Assembly: GCA_018882625.1 (NCBI GenBank)
Contig: VERO01000003.1
Coordinates: 1-28,413, forward strand
Source of the DNA: Phycisphaerales bacterium
Lineage (GTDB): Bacteria > Planctomycetota > Phycisphaerae > Phycisphaerales > SM1A02
Reading direction: 5' to 3'
Length of the DNA: 28,413 nt
In this document: piece after piece, positions 7,678 through 14,557 of the stretch
Numbering within the stretch: the first letter of the stretch is position 1
Layout of the letters: each line of letters opens with the position of its first letter
Notes under the pieces: generated by a model
Told to the model about the DNA's origin: nothing
Database searches by the model: none
The model's input: the letters and a program-made list of their open reading frames with translations, nothing else
Made by a program: the position numbers and the translations under genes

Positions 7678-7983
7678 ACGACCCCTCAATACATCAGGAC
7701 TGCCTCTTGGCTCCGCGCACCGACCATCCTCAACTCGATCCACGCCAACTGACCAGAGCCCGATTCGCATCGGAACTTGGTCCCGGGACCCGGAATCTGG
7801 ATCCGCAGATTCCGTGAGGGGTCGTCACTCGCACGGTCCACGCCACGTTCAGCGGCGGAGGGACAGTCGTATGTCACCGGCGAACCGGCATTCTCGCTGG
7901 GTAATCCCTAAGGAGGCCCGAGTCCTGCTTCGCCAGCCATGGCGCTTGAGTGAGGACGTGCCGGGGTAGGTGCCCTGCGATCA
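7678..7983 (-). ncRNA. Candidate structured RNA leader of dnaG, or separate small RNA
   Basis: Downstream of the promoter the minus-strand transcript can form several helices. An 11-bp perfect stem (ACGACCCCTCA, 7825-7815, with TGAGGGGTCGT, 7688-7678) closes a domain of about 126 nt. Inside it are an 8-bp hairpin GGAATCTG/CAGATTCC (7813-7792), the palindrome GGTCCCGGGACC (7790-7779), a CCGAT-GCGA-ATCGG hairpin with a GNRA-type loop (near 7775-7760), and GGCTC/GAGCC pairing. Nearer the promoter are a CCGG-TTCG-CCGG hairpin and a CGCCA/TGGCG hairpin closed by GTCCT/AGGAC. I could not match it to tmRNA, RNase P RNA, SRP RNA, 6S or a known riboswitch. There is no terminator before dnaG, so a leader is more likely than an independent RNA. 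Confidence 0.4.
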
Positions 7984-7989
7984 CGGGAA

Positions 7990-8017
7990 CTATAGACCGA
8001 TCTTCAATTCCGTCAAT
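7990..8017 (-). promoter_or_regulatory. Sigma-70 promoter for the dnaG-rpoD transcript
   Basis: On the minus strand TTGACG (8017-8012) and TATAGT (7995-7990) are separated by 16 bp, within an AT-richer patch that stands out from the GC-rich surroundings. Five of six bases match consensus in each box. The predicted transcript start is near 7983, giving dnaG a leader of about 500 nt. Confidence 0.75.
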
Positions 8018-8098
8018 CGAATTTTGATCAGATTGAGCGCCAAACCCCTTGACAGGGCAGGGCGCGAATGATCTCGAACGTGAGCTCGACCCGAGCGA

Positions 8099-8377
8099 TC
8101 AGGCCGCGCCGGCGGCCTTCTGGGCCCGCGTGTACACGTACTTGCGGCGCGTCGGCTTCTGGATCATGCCGCGCTTGATGGCCCGTGCCGTGACCAGGAT
8201 GCGCTTCGGGGCGCCATCGATGACGGCGTCCACGCGCTGCAGGTTCGGCTTGAAGGTGCGCTTGGTCACGCTCGTCGTCTTGATGCCGACGCCTCCGAGG
8301 TACTTCGCCTTGCCGCGGCGGGTGATCTTGTGGCCTGAACGGGTCTTGGCTCCAGTGATGTGGCACACGCGCGGCAT
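8099..8377 (-). CDS. rpmB: Large ribosomal subunit protein bL28
   Basis: The 92-residue basic protein matches bL28. It opens with RVCHITGAKTRSGHKI, continues through RRGKAKYLGGVG and KRTFKPNLQRV, and has a C-terminal domain ending RRKYVYTRAQKAAGAA. Only one cysteine is present, so the zinc-binding Cys set of some bL28 paralogues is absent. ATG 8377 is chosen because an SD (GAGGA, 8384-8388) sits 6 nt upstream; the frame is open further upstream but without homology. The protein binds 23S rRNA. It lies upstream of dnaG on the same strand, where rpsU stands in the enterobacterial macromolecular-synthesis operon, but a promoter between them suggests separate control. A candidate promoter lies at 8408-8436. 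Confidence 0.93.
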   Translation of the reverse strand: MPRVCHITGAKTRSGHKITRRGKAKYLGGVGIKTTSVTKRTFKPNLQRVDAVIDGAPKRILVTARAIKRGMIQKPTRRKYVYTRAQKAAGAA

Positions 8378-8383
8378 AGGAAT

Positions 8384-8436
8384 TCCTCGTCTGAAGGGGA
8401 ATCGAGGAGGATAGGCAGGTTCTCTCGGGCACGCAA
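8384..8436 (-). promoter_or_regulatory. rpmB promoter candidate and SD
   Basis: Minus-strand TTGCGT (8436-8431), a 17-bp spacer and TATCCT (8413-8408) form a moderate sigma-70-like promoter (3/6 and 4/6 consensus matches). The SD GAGGA (8388-8384) lies 6 nt before the rpmB ATG, so the leader would be only about 25 nt. Confidence 0.5.
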
Positions 8437-8532
8437 GTGGAATTGCCGTCGAGTGCGCAATTACCGGACGCGAGTGCTCTGGGCGGGCGACATGCCCTGG
8501 GCGTGCCGGTGCCCGGAGCCGCAGGCCTCCGC

Positions 8533-9048
8533 CTAGTCGGTCAGTCCCCATGCCGCGAGCGCAGCCGTGGCTGCCGCCGCATCGGCCTCCGAGAAGCACT
8601 CGACCTCGTGGCTGTCCACGTCAAGCACCCCCCACGCGGTGCCGCCGACCACGCATGGCACCACGAGCTCGCTCCGGTCACGGGGATCGCAGGCGATGTA
8701 GCTGGCGCCAAGATCCCGCACATCGCGCACGACAAGCGGCGCGGCAGAGAGGAGGCACGTCCCGCACGCGCCGTGCATGCCGATCGGCGAGCACGCGGGC
8801 CTGTCTCGGCGCGGGCCCAGCACCAGCCGCTCCGCCTCGGGTGCGCCCGGCACATCGAGGTAGAAGCCGATCCAGGACACTCCGGTACTGGCCGTCGCAT
8901 CCCATGCGCAGTCGACGAACGCCTGCATGCGCAGGGTGCGCTCAGCCACGTCTCTCGTCTGGCGCATGCCCCCATCCGCGCGCGCAGATCCCGCGGATGC
9001 CTGTGCCGCAGTGGCGATCCGGCCCCAGTCGTGCCGCGGCGCGATCAC
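8533..9048 (-). CDS. msrC: Free methionine-(R)-sulfoxide reductase, GAF-domain protein
   Basis: The 171-residue protein is a single GAF domain of the fRMsr type, which reduces free L-methionine-(R)-sulfoxide using thioredoxin-linked cysteines. All three signature cysteines are seen: Cys86 (PACSPIG), Cys95 (GACGTC) and Cys120 (YIACDPRDRSE). They correspond closely in number to the E. coli trio 84, 94 and 118. VSWIGFYLDV and WGVLDVDS are further fRMsr landmarks. Translation starts at GTG 9048, overlapping the clpX TGA as GTGA (9045-9048), so it is probably coupled to clpX. Its place in a trigger factor-ClpX run fits an oxidative and protein quality-control role. No nucleotide-binding GAF function is suggested. 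Confidence 0.85.
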   Translation of the reverse strand: MIAPRHDWGRIATAAQASAGSARADGGMRQTRDVAERTLRMQAFVDCAWDATASTGVSWIGFYLDVPGAPEAERLVLGPRRDRPACSPIGMHGACGTCLLSAAPLVVRDVRDLGASYIACDPRDRSELVVPCVVGGTAWGVLDVDSHEVECFSEADAAAATAALAAWGLTD

Positions 9049-10451
9049 GCCGACTCGCGGTTGAGCCGGCGCGCGATCTCGGGGAGCGCACGGCCGTGCT
9101 TCACGGCAGCCGCATCGATCACGTACGTCGTGTTGCCGTTGTCGAGCTCCGGGAGCTGGTACATGAGGTCGAGCATCAGCTCGTCCATCACCGCGCGCAG
9201 CGCACGTGCGCCGGTCTCGCGAGCCATCGCCTTGTCGCAGATCGCGTCAAGGGCCTCTGGCGTGAACTCGAGCGATGCGCCCTCGAGCCGGAAGAGGTGC
9301 TGGTACTGGCGCACGAGCGCGTTCTTGGGCTCGAGCAGGATGCGCACCAGCGCCGCGCGGTCGAGCGGCATCAGCGGGCAGCACACGGGCAGGCGCCCGA
9401 TCAGCTCGGGGATCATGCCGAACTCGAGCAGGTCCTCGGGCTGCACCTGCTGGAGGAGGGATGCCACCTCGTCGGCGCGGGGCATCGACTGCGACTCCGA
9501 GCCGGTGAACCCGATGCGCCGCTTGCCGATGCGCTTGCGGACGATGTCGTCGATGCCCACGAAGCTGCCGCCGCAGATGAACAGGATGTTGGTCGTGTCC
9601 ATCTGGATGTACTGCTGCTCGGGGTGCTTGCGCCCGCCCTGCGGCGGCACATTGGCGACCGTGCCCTCGAGCATCTTCAGGAGCGACTGCTGCACGCCCT
9701 CGCCCGAGACGTCGCGCGTGATCGAGACGTTGCCGCCGGTCTTGCCGATCTTGTCGATCTCGTCGATGTAGATGATGCCCTTCTGCGCGGCCTCGAGGTC
9801 GAAGTCGGCAGCCTGGAGCAGCTTCAGCAGCAGGTTCTCCACGTCCTCGCCGACGTATCCGGCCTCAGTGAGCGTGGTGGCGTCGCCAATCGCGAAGGGC
9901 ACGTTGAGCATCCGCGCGAGCGTGCGCGCGAGCAGCGTCTTGCCGGTGCCTGTGGGCCCCACGAGCAGCACGTTGCTCTTGTCGAGCTCGACCGGCGCGT
10001 CTGCGCTGTCCACCTGCGTGAGCCGCTTGTAGTGGTTGTGCACCGCCACCGCGAGCGCCTTCTTCGCCGCAACCTGGCCGATCACGTACTGGTCGAGGTA
10101 CTCGGCGACGTGCCTCGGCGTGGGGATCTGCGAGAACAGCGGGGCGCTTCCGGTGACGCGCCGCTTCTCCTGCTTGAAGATGTTCTGGCAGAGGTCGGTG
10201 CACGTCCCGCAGATGTAGACGTCGTTGGGCCCCTCGACCATCGGGCCCACCTCGCGGCTCGTCTTGCCGCAGAAGCTGCACGTCGTGATGCGGCGACCTC
10301 GGAAGCCGCCGCCCGATCCGCCACCTGCGCCGGAGCCGCCATCCCCGCCAGGACCGGTCGGTCCTCCTCCGCTATCCGAGCGGCCTCCGCGTCGGGCTGG
10401 ACCACCGGAGGCGTGCGGGACAGGGCGCGAGGGCGGAACGTCTGACGGCAT
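9045..10451 (-). CDS. clpX: ATP-dependent Clp protease ATP-binding subunit ClpX
   Basis: The 468-residue protein is the AAA+ unfoldase that feeds substrates to ClpP. It starts with about 50 residues of Gly- and Pro-rich low-complexity sequence that most ClpX proteins lack. The zinc-binding domain follows (Cys58, Cys61, Cys81, Cys84). Walker A is GPTGTGKT at 165-172, the pore loop GYVG at 198-201 and Walker B GIIYIDEID at 225-233. A further substrate loop reads RKHPEQQYIQ. The small AAA subdomain ends NREST-like at NRESA. ATG 10451 lies 10 bp after the stop of the small membrane protein gene. clpP, usually between tig and clpX, is not present in the window. The downstream msrC overlaps by 4 bp. 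Confidence 0.96.
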   Translation of the reverse strand: MPSDVPPSRPVPHASGGPARRGGRSDSGGGPTGPGGDGGSGAGGGSGGGFRGRRITTCSFCGKTSREVGPMVEGPNDVYICGTCTDLCQNIFKQEKRRVTGSAPLFSQIPTPRHVAEYLDQYVIGQVAAKKALAVAVHNHYKRLTQVDSADAPVELDKSNVLLVGPTGTGKTLLARTLARMLNVPFAIGDATTLTEAGYVGEDVENLLLKLLQAADFDLEAAQKGIIYIDEIDKIGKTGGNVSITRDVSGEGVQQSLLKMLEGTVANVPPQGGRKHPEQQYIQMDTTNILFICGGSFVGIDDIVRKRIGKRRIGFTGSESQSMPRADEVASLLQQVQPEDLLEFGMIPELIGRLPVCCPLMPLDRAALVRILLEPKNALVRQYQHLFRLEGASLEFTPEALDAICDKAMARETGARALRAVMDELMLDLMYQLPELDNGNTTYVIDAAAVKHGRALPEIARRLNRESA

Positions 10452-10461
10452 CGGACCGAGT

Positions 10462-10761
10462 CTATCGGGTGGTGCCGCGCTGGCCCTTCACCGCTTTCGC
10501 CGAAGTCGCATGGGTTCGCACCTTGCGCACCATCTGCTCCTTCGCGCGCTCGTACTCCGCGACCGATATCTCGCCTGAGTCGCGCATGGCCCGAAGGTCG
10601 CCCAGCGTGAAGCCGGGCGTCGCGGCCTCGCTCTCGCCCTTCCACCACCGCTTGATCAGCAGCAGCGCGACAGCTCCCGCGATCACGATCAGCACGAGAG
10701 CGCCGAGCACGGGTGCCAGGCGCACGAAGTGCGACAGCGGCTCGGCGGCTGGTGCGCTCAC
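10462..10761 (-). CDS. Small SHOCT-like membrane protein, 99 aa
   Basis: The product has one membrane helix at about residues 14-37 (LAPVLGALVLIVIAGAVALL) followed by a positively charged KRWWK. A cytoplasmic SHOCT-like helical hairpin follows at about 51-78 (FTLGDLRAMRDSGEISVAEY), and the tail is basic. SHOCT-type hairpins typically read 'L..L...G.IS..EFE..K' and act as short oligomerisation or tethering modules; the biochemical role is unknown. GTG 10761 overlaps the trigger factor TGA as GTGA (10758-10761), and the stop is 10 bp before clpX. It occupies the slot where clpP usually sits in the tig-clpP-clpX order, so a link to membrane-associated proteolysis is possible but speculative. Confidence 0.75.
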   Translation of the reverse strand: MSAPAAEPLSHFVRLAPVLGALVLIVIAGAVALLLIKRWWKGESEAATPGFTLGDLRAMRDSGEISVAEYERAKEQMVRKVRTHATSAKAVKGQRGTTR

Positions 10762-12227
10762 TCGGACGTGCCGGACTTGGCCGGCTTGCCCTTGGCTCCA
10801 GACGCACTGCCCGATGAGGGCTTCGCGCCCGACCTCGCCTTCGAGGCCGCCGCGGTGCGGGCCTCAAGCTGGGCGTTCCACTCCTCGGCAGGGATGTCGG
10901 TGATCGACGCCTTCGCGATGACGCGGTCTGCGGCCTTGTGCTCGCGGATCTGCAGGGCCAGCTCGCTGAGCCGGCCGCTCTTCTCGAGCTCGGCCCTCAG
11001 CTCCGCAGGACGCGTGCCGCGCTGGCGCGCGATCATGGCGATGCGGCCGTTCACCTCGGCATCCGTGGCCTCGACGCCGAGCTGCTCGGCCAGTCGCGCG
11101 AGCACGAAGAAGAGCTTGAGCCGGCGGCGAGACTCGTCCGCGCTCGAGGTGCGGATCTCCGCCATGCGCCTCTCCACGACCTGCGGGTCAGTCCCGCGGT
11201 AGAGCATCTCGAGGCGCTGCCTCTCGAGGTCGCGCGCGACCTGCGACTCGCTGACCTTCACGGGCAGCTCGAAATCCACGCCCGCGGCGAGCTGCTCGAA
11301 GACCTGGTCGCGCATCGCCGAGCGCTGCTCGTCATCGCGGCGCCGCTCGAGCAGCGACCGCACGCTGTCCTTGAGCACGTCGTCGCTCTCGCAGCCAAGC
11401 TGCGACGCCAGCGCCTCGCGCGTGGCCGGGGTGATGCGCTCGGCCGCGCGGATCTCGAAGGTCACCGCAAGGTCCGCGCCGCGGATGGCCTCGATCTCGT
11501 GGCCTTCCGGACCCTTCATCGTGATCACGACGCTGTCGCCGACCTTCTTGCCCTTGAGCATGGTGTCGAGACCCTCGACGAGCAGCCCCAGGAACGGTCC
11601 CTTGCCGGCGTCCTCTGCCGCAGGCACCACCGCGAGCGCCTGCTCGGCCTCGAACTGCACGTCGTCGGTGCCTGCGAGGCGCGCTGTGGCCTTGCCCACC
11701 ATCCGGTCGAGCGGCTCGAAGGGACCCTGGATCTCAGTCGGGGTGCCGAAGCGGTAGGAGAGGCGCTTGATCTCCTCCTCCACGTGCGTGTCGCCGATCG
11801 CGATCACCGGTCGACTGATCGCCATGCCCTCCCACGAGGGCAGGTCGAACGAGGGCATGATCTCGACGACCACCGAGAAGGCGAAGTCCTTGCCCTCGAC
11901 AACCTCAGGCTCCGTCGTGCCGGGTGCCATCTCCGGCGGCGCGATCGGGCGGATCTTGTTGTCCTCGAGCGCCCTCTGGTAGCTCTCGGCGATCAGCCGC
12001 TGGCGCACATCCTGCAGCAGCGCGCCGCCGAACTTGCGCCGCAGCAGCGCCATAGGGACCTTGCCCTTGCGGAACCCGGGCACCGCAGCGTCGCGCTGCA
12101 GGCCCGACAGTGCGGTGGAGACGTGCCCATCCACCGATGCGGCGGGCACGGTGATGTCGATGCGCTTGGCGGCCGGGCCCGCGTCGCTGACGGAGATGCG
12201 GGTGGCTTCGGCGGTGGCGGTGCTCAT
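10758..12227 (-). CDS. tig: Trigger factor (ribosome-associated chaperone)
   Basis: The 489-residue protein matches trigger factor. The N-terminal ribosome-binding domain contains the signature VPGFRKGKVP at about residues 50-60. The middle FKBP-type peptidyl-prolyl isomerase domain spans about 155-250 (GPFLGLLVEGLDTMLKGKKV). A long helical C-terminal chaperone domain follows, ending in a Ser-, Ala- and Lys-rich tail that looks disordered. ATG 12227 is chosen because an SD (GGAG, 12236-12239) lies 8 nt upstream; the frame runs on to 12308 without support. A TATACT -10 element lies just upstream. It heads the run tig, SHOCT-like gene, clpX and msrC, joined by 4-bp overlaps or a 10-bp gap. Confidence 0.95.
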   Translation of the reverse strand: MSTATAEATRISVSDAGPAAKRIDITVPAASVDGHVSTALSGLQRDAAVPGFRKGKVPMALLRRKFGGALLQDVRQRLIAESYQRALEDNKIRPIAPPEMAPGTTEPEVVEGKDFAFSVVVEIMPSFDLPSWEGMAISRPVIAIGDTHVEEEIKRLSYRFGTPTEIQGPFEPLDRMVGKATARLAGTDDVQFEAEQALAVVPAAEDAGKGPFLGLLVEGLDTMLKGKKVGDSVVITMKGPEGHEIEAIRGADLAVTFEIRAAERITPATREALASQLGCESDDVLKDSVRSLLERRRDDEQRSAMRDQVFEQLAAGVDFELPVKVSESQVARDLERQRLEMLYRGTDPQVVERRMAEIRTSSADESRRRLKLFFVLARLAEQLGVEATDAEVNGRIAMIARQRGTRPAELRAELEKSGRLSELALQIREHKAADRVIAKASITDIPAEEWNAQLEARTAAASKARSGAKPSSGSASGAKGKPAKSGTSE

Positions 12228-12235
12228 GCGTTGGG

Positions 12236-12263
12236 CTCCAAAAAAGCGAGCCCGGCAGTATAC
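12236..12263 (-). promoter_or_regulatory. tig -10 element and SD
   Basis: Minus-strand TATACT (12263-12258) is a strong -10 match, but I see no good -35 at the usual distance. The transcript would start near 12251, leaving a leader of about 24 nt containing a T6 run and the SD GGAG (12239-12236), 8 nt before the ATG. A T6 after GC-rich sequence could also mark the end of the glutamine synthetase transcript. Confidence 0.45.
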
Positions 12264-12324
12264 GGACCGCCTCGGGGACCCGTCGGGCACCGCCGCCGGC
12301 CGACGCACTGCGCCGCCGCGCCGC

Positions 12325-14484
12325 TCAGCGCATCAGCAGCATCTGGGCGTAGGTGGGGAGCGGCCAGATGTCCGCCGGCACGCGCCGCTCGAGCTCGTCT
12401 GCCGCCGACCGCACCCTCTCGATCGCGCCCATCACCGACTTGCGGCAGTGCTGCATGCGCTTCTCGAGATCGGGCACCTCGCGCGCCAGCGCACTGTCGA
12501 GTGCCGCCACCGCAGTGCGCAGCGCCTTCACGTGACCGGCCACCATGCGCAGCGCAGCCTTCGCCTCCGGCACACGCGTGCCGGCCCTCTCGGTGGCGAT
12601 GCAGATCTCGGCCAGCTCGCCCTGCGCGCGCATCGCGGCAGGCAGGATCTGCGTGTGCACCATCGTCGAGAGCGTGCGGCCCTCGATCTGCACGATCTTG
12701 CAGTACTGCTCGACCTGGATCTCGTGCCGCGCATGAAGCTCGCGGGGCGTCAGCACGCCATAGGACGCGAACAGGTGCTCGGCCCTCTTCGACACGAGCT
12801 CCTTCAGCGCCTCCGCCGTGGACGGGTAGTTGGGCAGCCCGCGCTTGGCCGCCTCCTTGTGCCAGGCCGCGCTGTAGCCGTTGCCGTCGAAGCACACGCG
12901 GCGGTGCCTCTTGACCACGTCCTGCAGCACCGAGCGCACGGCCTGCTCGAGCTGCTCCGCGGTCGGACGCTCCGTGAGCCTCCTCTCGAGCTCCGTGGCG
13001 ATCACGTCGAGGCTCTCGGCGACGATCGTGTTGACGACGGTGCTCGGCCACGCCACCGCCTGCGACGCGCCGACCGCGCGGAACTCGAACTTGTTGCCCG
13101 TGAACGCGAAGGGGCTCGTGCGGTTGCGGTCGCTCGCGTGGCGCGGGATCGATGGCACGCTGCGCGCGCCGAGGTCGAGCGCACCGCCCTTGGCCGTCGA
13201 GCGGGGCTTGCCCTGCTCGAGCTGGTCGAGGATGTCCGTCAGCATGTCGCCGAGGTACACGCTCATGATCGCCGGCGGCGCCTCGTTCGCGCCGAGGCGA
13301 TGGTCGTTGTGCGCGCTCGCGATGGAGGCCCGGAGCAGGCCAGCGTGCACATCCACGGCGCGGATCGCCGCGCACAGGAACACCAGGAACTGCATGTTGG
13401 TGTGCGTCTCGTCCCGCGGGTCGAGGAGGTTGGCGCCTGTGTCGGTCGACAGCGACCAGTTGATGTGCTTTCCGGAGCCGTTGACCTTGGCGAAGGGCTT
13501 CTCGTGCAGCAGGCACTCGAACCCGTGCGCGCGCGCGGTCTGGCGGAGCACCTGCATGGTCAGCATCTGGTGGTCGACGGCGACGTTCGCGTTCTCGAAG
13601 GTCGGCGCGATCTCGTACTGGCCGGGCGCGACCTCGTTGTGGCGGGTCTTCACCGGCACGCCAAGCTCGAACAGCCGGCGCTCCGCATCGGCCATGAAGG
13701 CAAGCACGCGGTCCGGGATGGCGCCGAAGTAGTGGTCCTCGAGCTGCTGGCCCTTGGGCGGCGCCGCGCCCACCATCGTGCGGCCGCACACGGAGAGGTC
13801 CAGGCGCTCGTGGAAGAGCTCGCGGTCGACGAGGAAGTACTCCTGCTCGCATCCGAGCGTCGAGAACACGCTCGACACCCCGGCGTCGGTGCCGAAGATG
13901 CGCAGCACGCGCATCGCCTGCGACGTGACCGCATGGATCGAGCGCAGCAGGGGGGTCTTCTTGTCGAGCGCCTCGCCTGTCCACGACACGAACACCGTCG
14001 GGATGCACAGCGTGCCCTGGCCGTTGCCGCCGCGCATGATGAAGACAGGGCTGGTGGCGTCCCACGCCGTGTAGCCGCGCGCCTCGTAGGTGTCGCGGAT
14101 GCCGCCCGATGGGAAGCTCGACGCGTCCGGCTCGCCGCGGATGAGCGCATCCCCGCTGAACTTCTCGAGCGCGCCGTTGTCGCCAGTGGGCGACAGGAAC
14201 GCGTCGTGCTTCTCGGCGGTCAGTCCCGTGAGCGGCTGGAACCAGTGCGAGTAGTGCGTGACCCCGTGCTCGAGCGCCCAGTCCTTCATCGCAGTGGCCA
14301 CCGCGTTCGCGGCGGCCGGATCGAGCGGCAGCCCGTGGTTCATCGTGCGCCGGAGCGTCTCGCAGACGTCGGGCGCGAGATGCTTGAGCATCACGTCCCC
14401 GCTGAAGGTGAGTGCGCCGAAGTAGTCAGAGGCCCGGACGGTGGTGTCAGTGGTGTGCATCGGGGTGGTGCCGGTCGAGGTCAT
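12325..14484 (-). CDS. glnN: Glutamine synthetase type III
   Basis: The 719-residue protein is a GSIII, which condenses ammonia and glutamate to glutamine with ATP. Length is normal for GSIII (about 720-730) and far longer than GSI (about 470). Landmarks are NEVAPGQYEIAP, the glutamate- and metal-site segment EKPFAKVNGSGKHINWSL, and the type III-specific RVCFDGNGYSAAWHKEAAKR. GSIII enzymes act as double-ring dodecamers. ATG 14484 (MTSTGTTPMHTTD) is my start; ATG 14460, eight codons on, is a possible alternative and is near where homology begins. The frame to 14652 has no support. It lies between corA (73 bp upstream) and tig (97 bp downstream). No amtB, PII or other nitrogen gene is adjacent. 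Confidence 0.95.
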   Translation of the reverse strand: MTSTGTTPMHTTDTTVRASDYFGALTFSGDVMLKHLAPDVCETLRRTMNHGLPLDPAAANAVATAMKDWALEHGVTHYSHWFQPLTGLTAEKHDAFLSPTGDNGALEKFSGDALIRGEPDASSFPSGGIRDTYEARGYTAWDATSPVFIMRGGNGQGTLCIPTVFVSWTGEALDKKTPLLRSIHAVTSQAMRVLRIFGTDAGVSSVFSTLGCEQEYFLVDRELFHERLDLSVCGRTMVGAAPPKGQQLEDHYFGAIPDRVLAFMADAERRLFELGVPVKTRHNEVAPGQYEIAPTFENANVAVDHQMLTMQVLRQTARAHGFECLLHEKPFAKVNGSGKHINWSLSTDTGANLLDPRDETHTNMQFLVFLCAAIRAVDVHAGLLRASIASAHNDHRLGANEAPPAIMSVYLGDMLTDILDQLEQGKPRSTAKGGALDLGARSVPSIPRHASDRNRTSPFAFTGNKFEFRAVGASQAVAWPSTVVNTIVAESLDVIATELERRLTERPTAEQLEQAVRSVLQDVVKRHRRVCFDGNGYSAAWHKEAAKRGLPNYPSTAEALKELVSKRAEHLFASYGVLTPRELHARHEIQVEQYCKIVQIEGRTLSTMVHTQILPAAMRAQGELAEICIATERAGTRVPEAKAALRMVAGHVKALRTAVAALDSALAREVPDLEKRMQHCRKSVMGAIERVRSAADELERRVPADIWPLPTYAQMLLMR

Positions 14485-14557
14485 TCCGCGAATGCTCCCC
14501 GAACCGGGGTTCCGATGCAAGGGTTCCCGGACTGTCCACACCCCGAGGGGCCCGGCG

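Larger units (their letters stand above)
7482..8098. other. 617-bp intergenic region between rpmB and dnaG
   Basis: This is the only gene-free stretch over 300 bases. It holds, on the minus strand, a sigma-70 promoter (7990-8017), a roughly 500-nt leader with several potential hairpins (7678-7983), and short tandem repeats near dnaG (7518-7578). The small open frames here (for example 7686-7877 minus, 7460-7969 plus) have no SD and no recognisable protein features, so I read the region as non-coding. A weak CCCT-GTCA-AGGG hairpin followed by three T's near 8045-8058 on minus may end rpmB transcription. Confidence 0.7.

Noticed and set aside
7686..7877. 63-codon minus-strand frame in the dnaG leader
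   Set aside because: No SD, no recognisable protein features, and it overlaps the region of strong potential RNA pairing.
7678..7983. Possible tmRNA, RNase P RNA, SRP RNA or 6S RNA
   Set aside because: I found none of their conserved cores (for example GAGGAAAGTCC of RNase P RNA or the TTCGA arm of tmRNA) on either strand.
8049..8054. Plus-strand TTGACA resembling a -35 box
   Set aside because: No -10-like sequence lies 15-19 bp downstream and no plus-strand gene follows.
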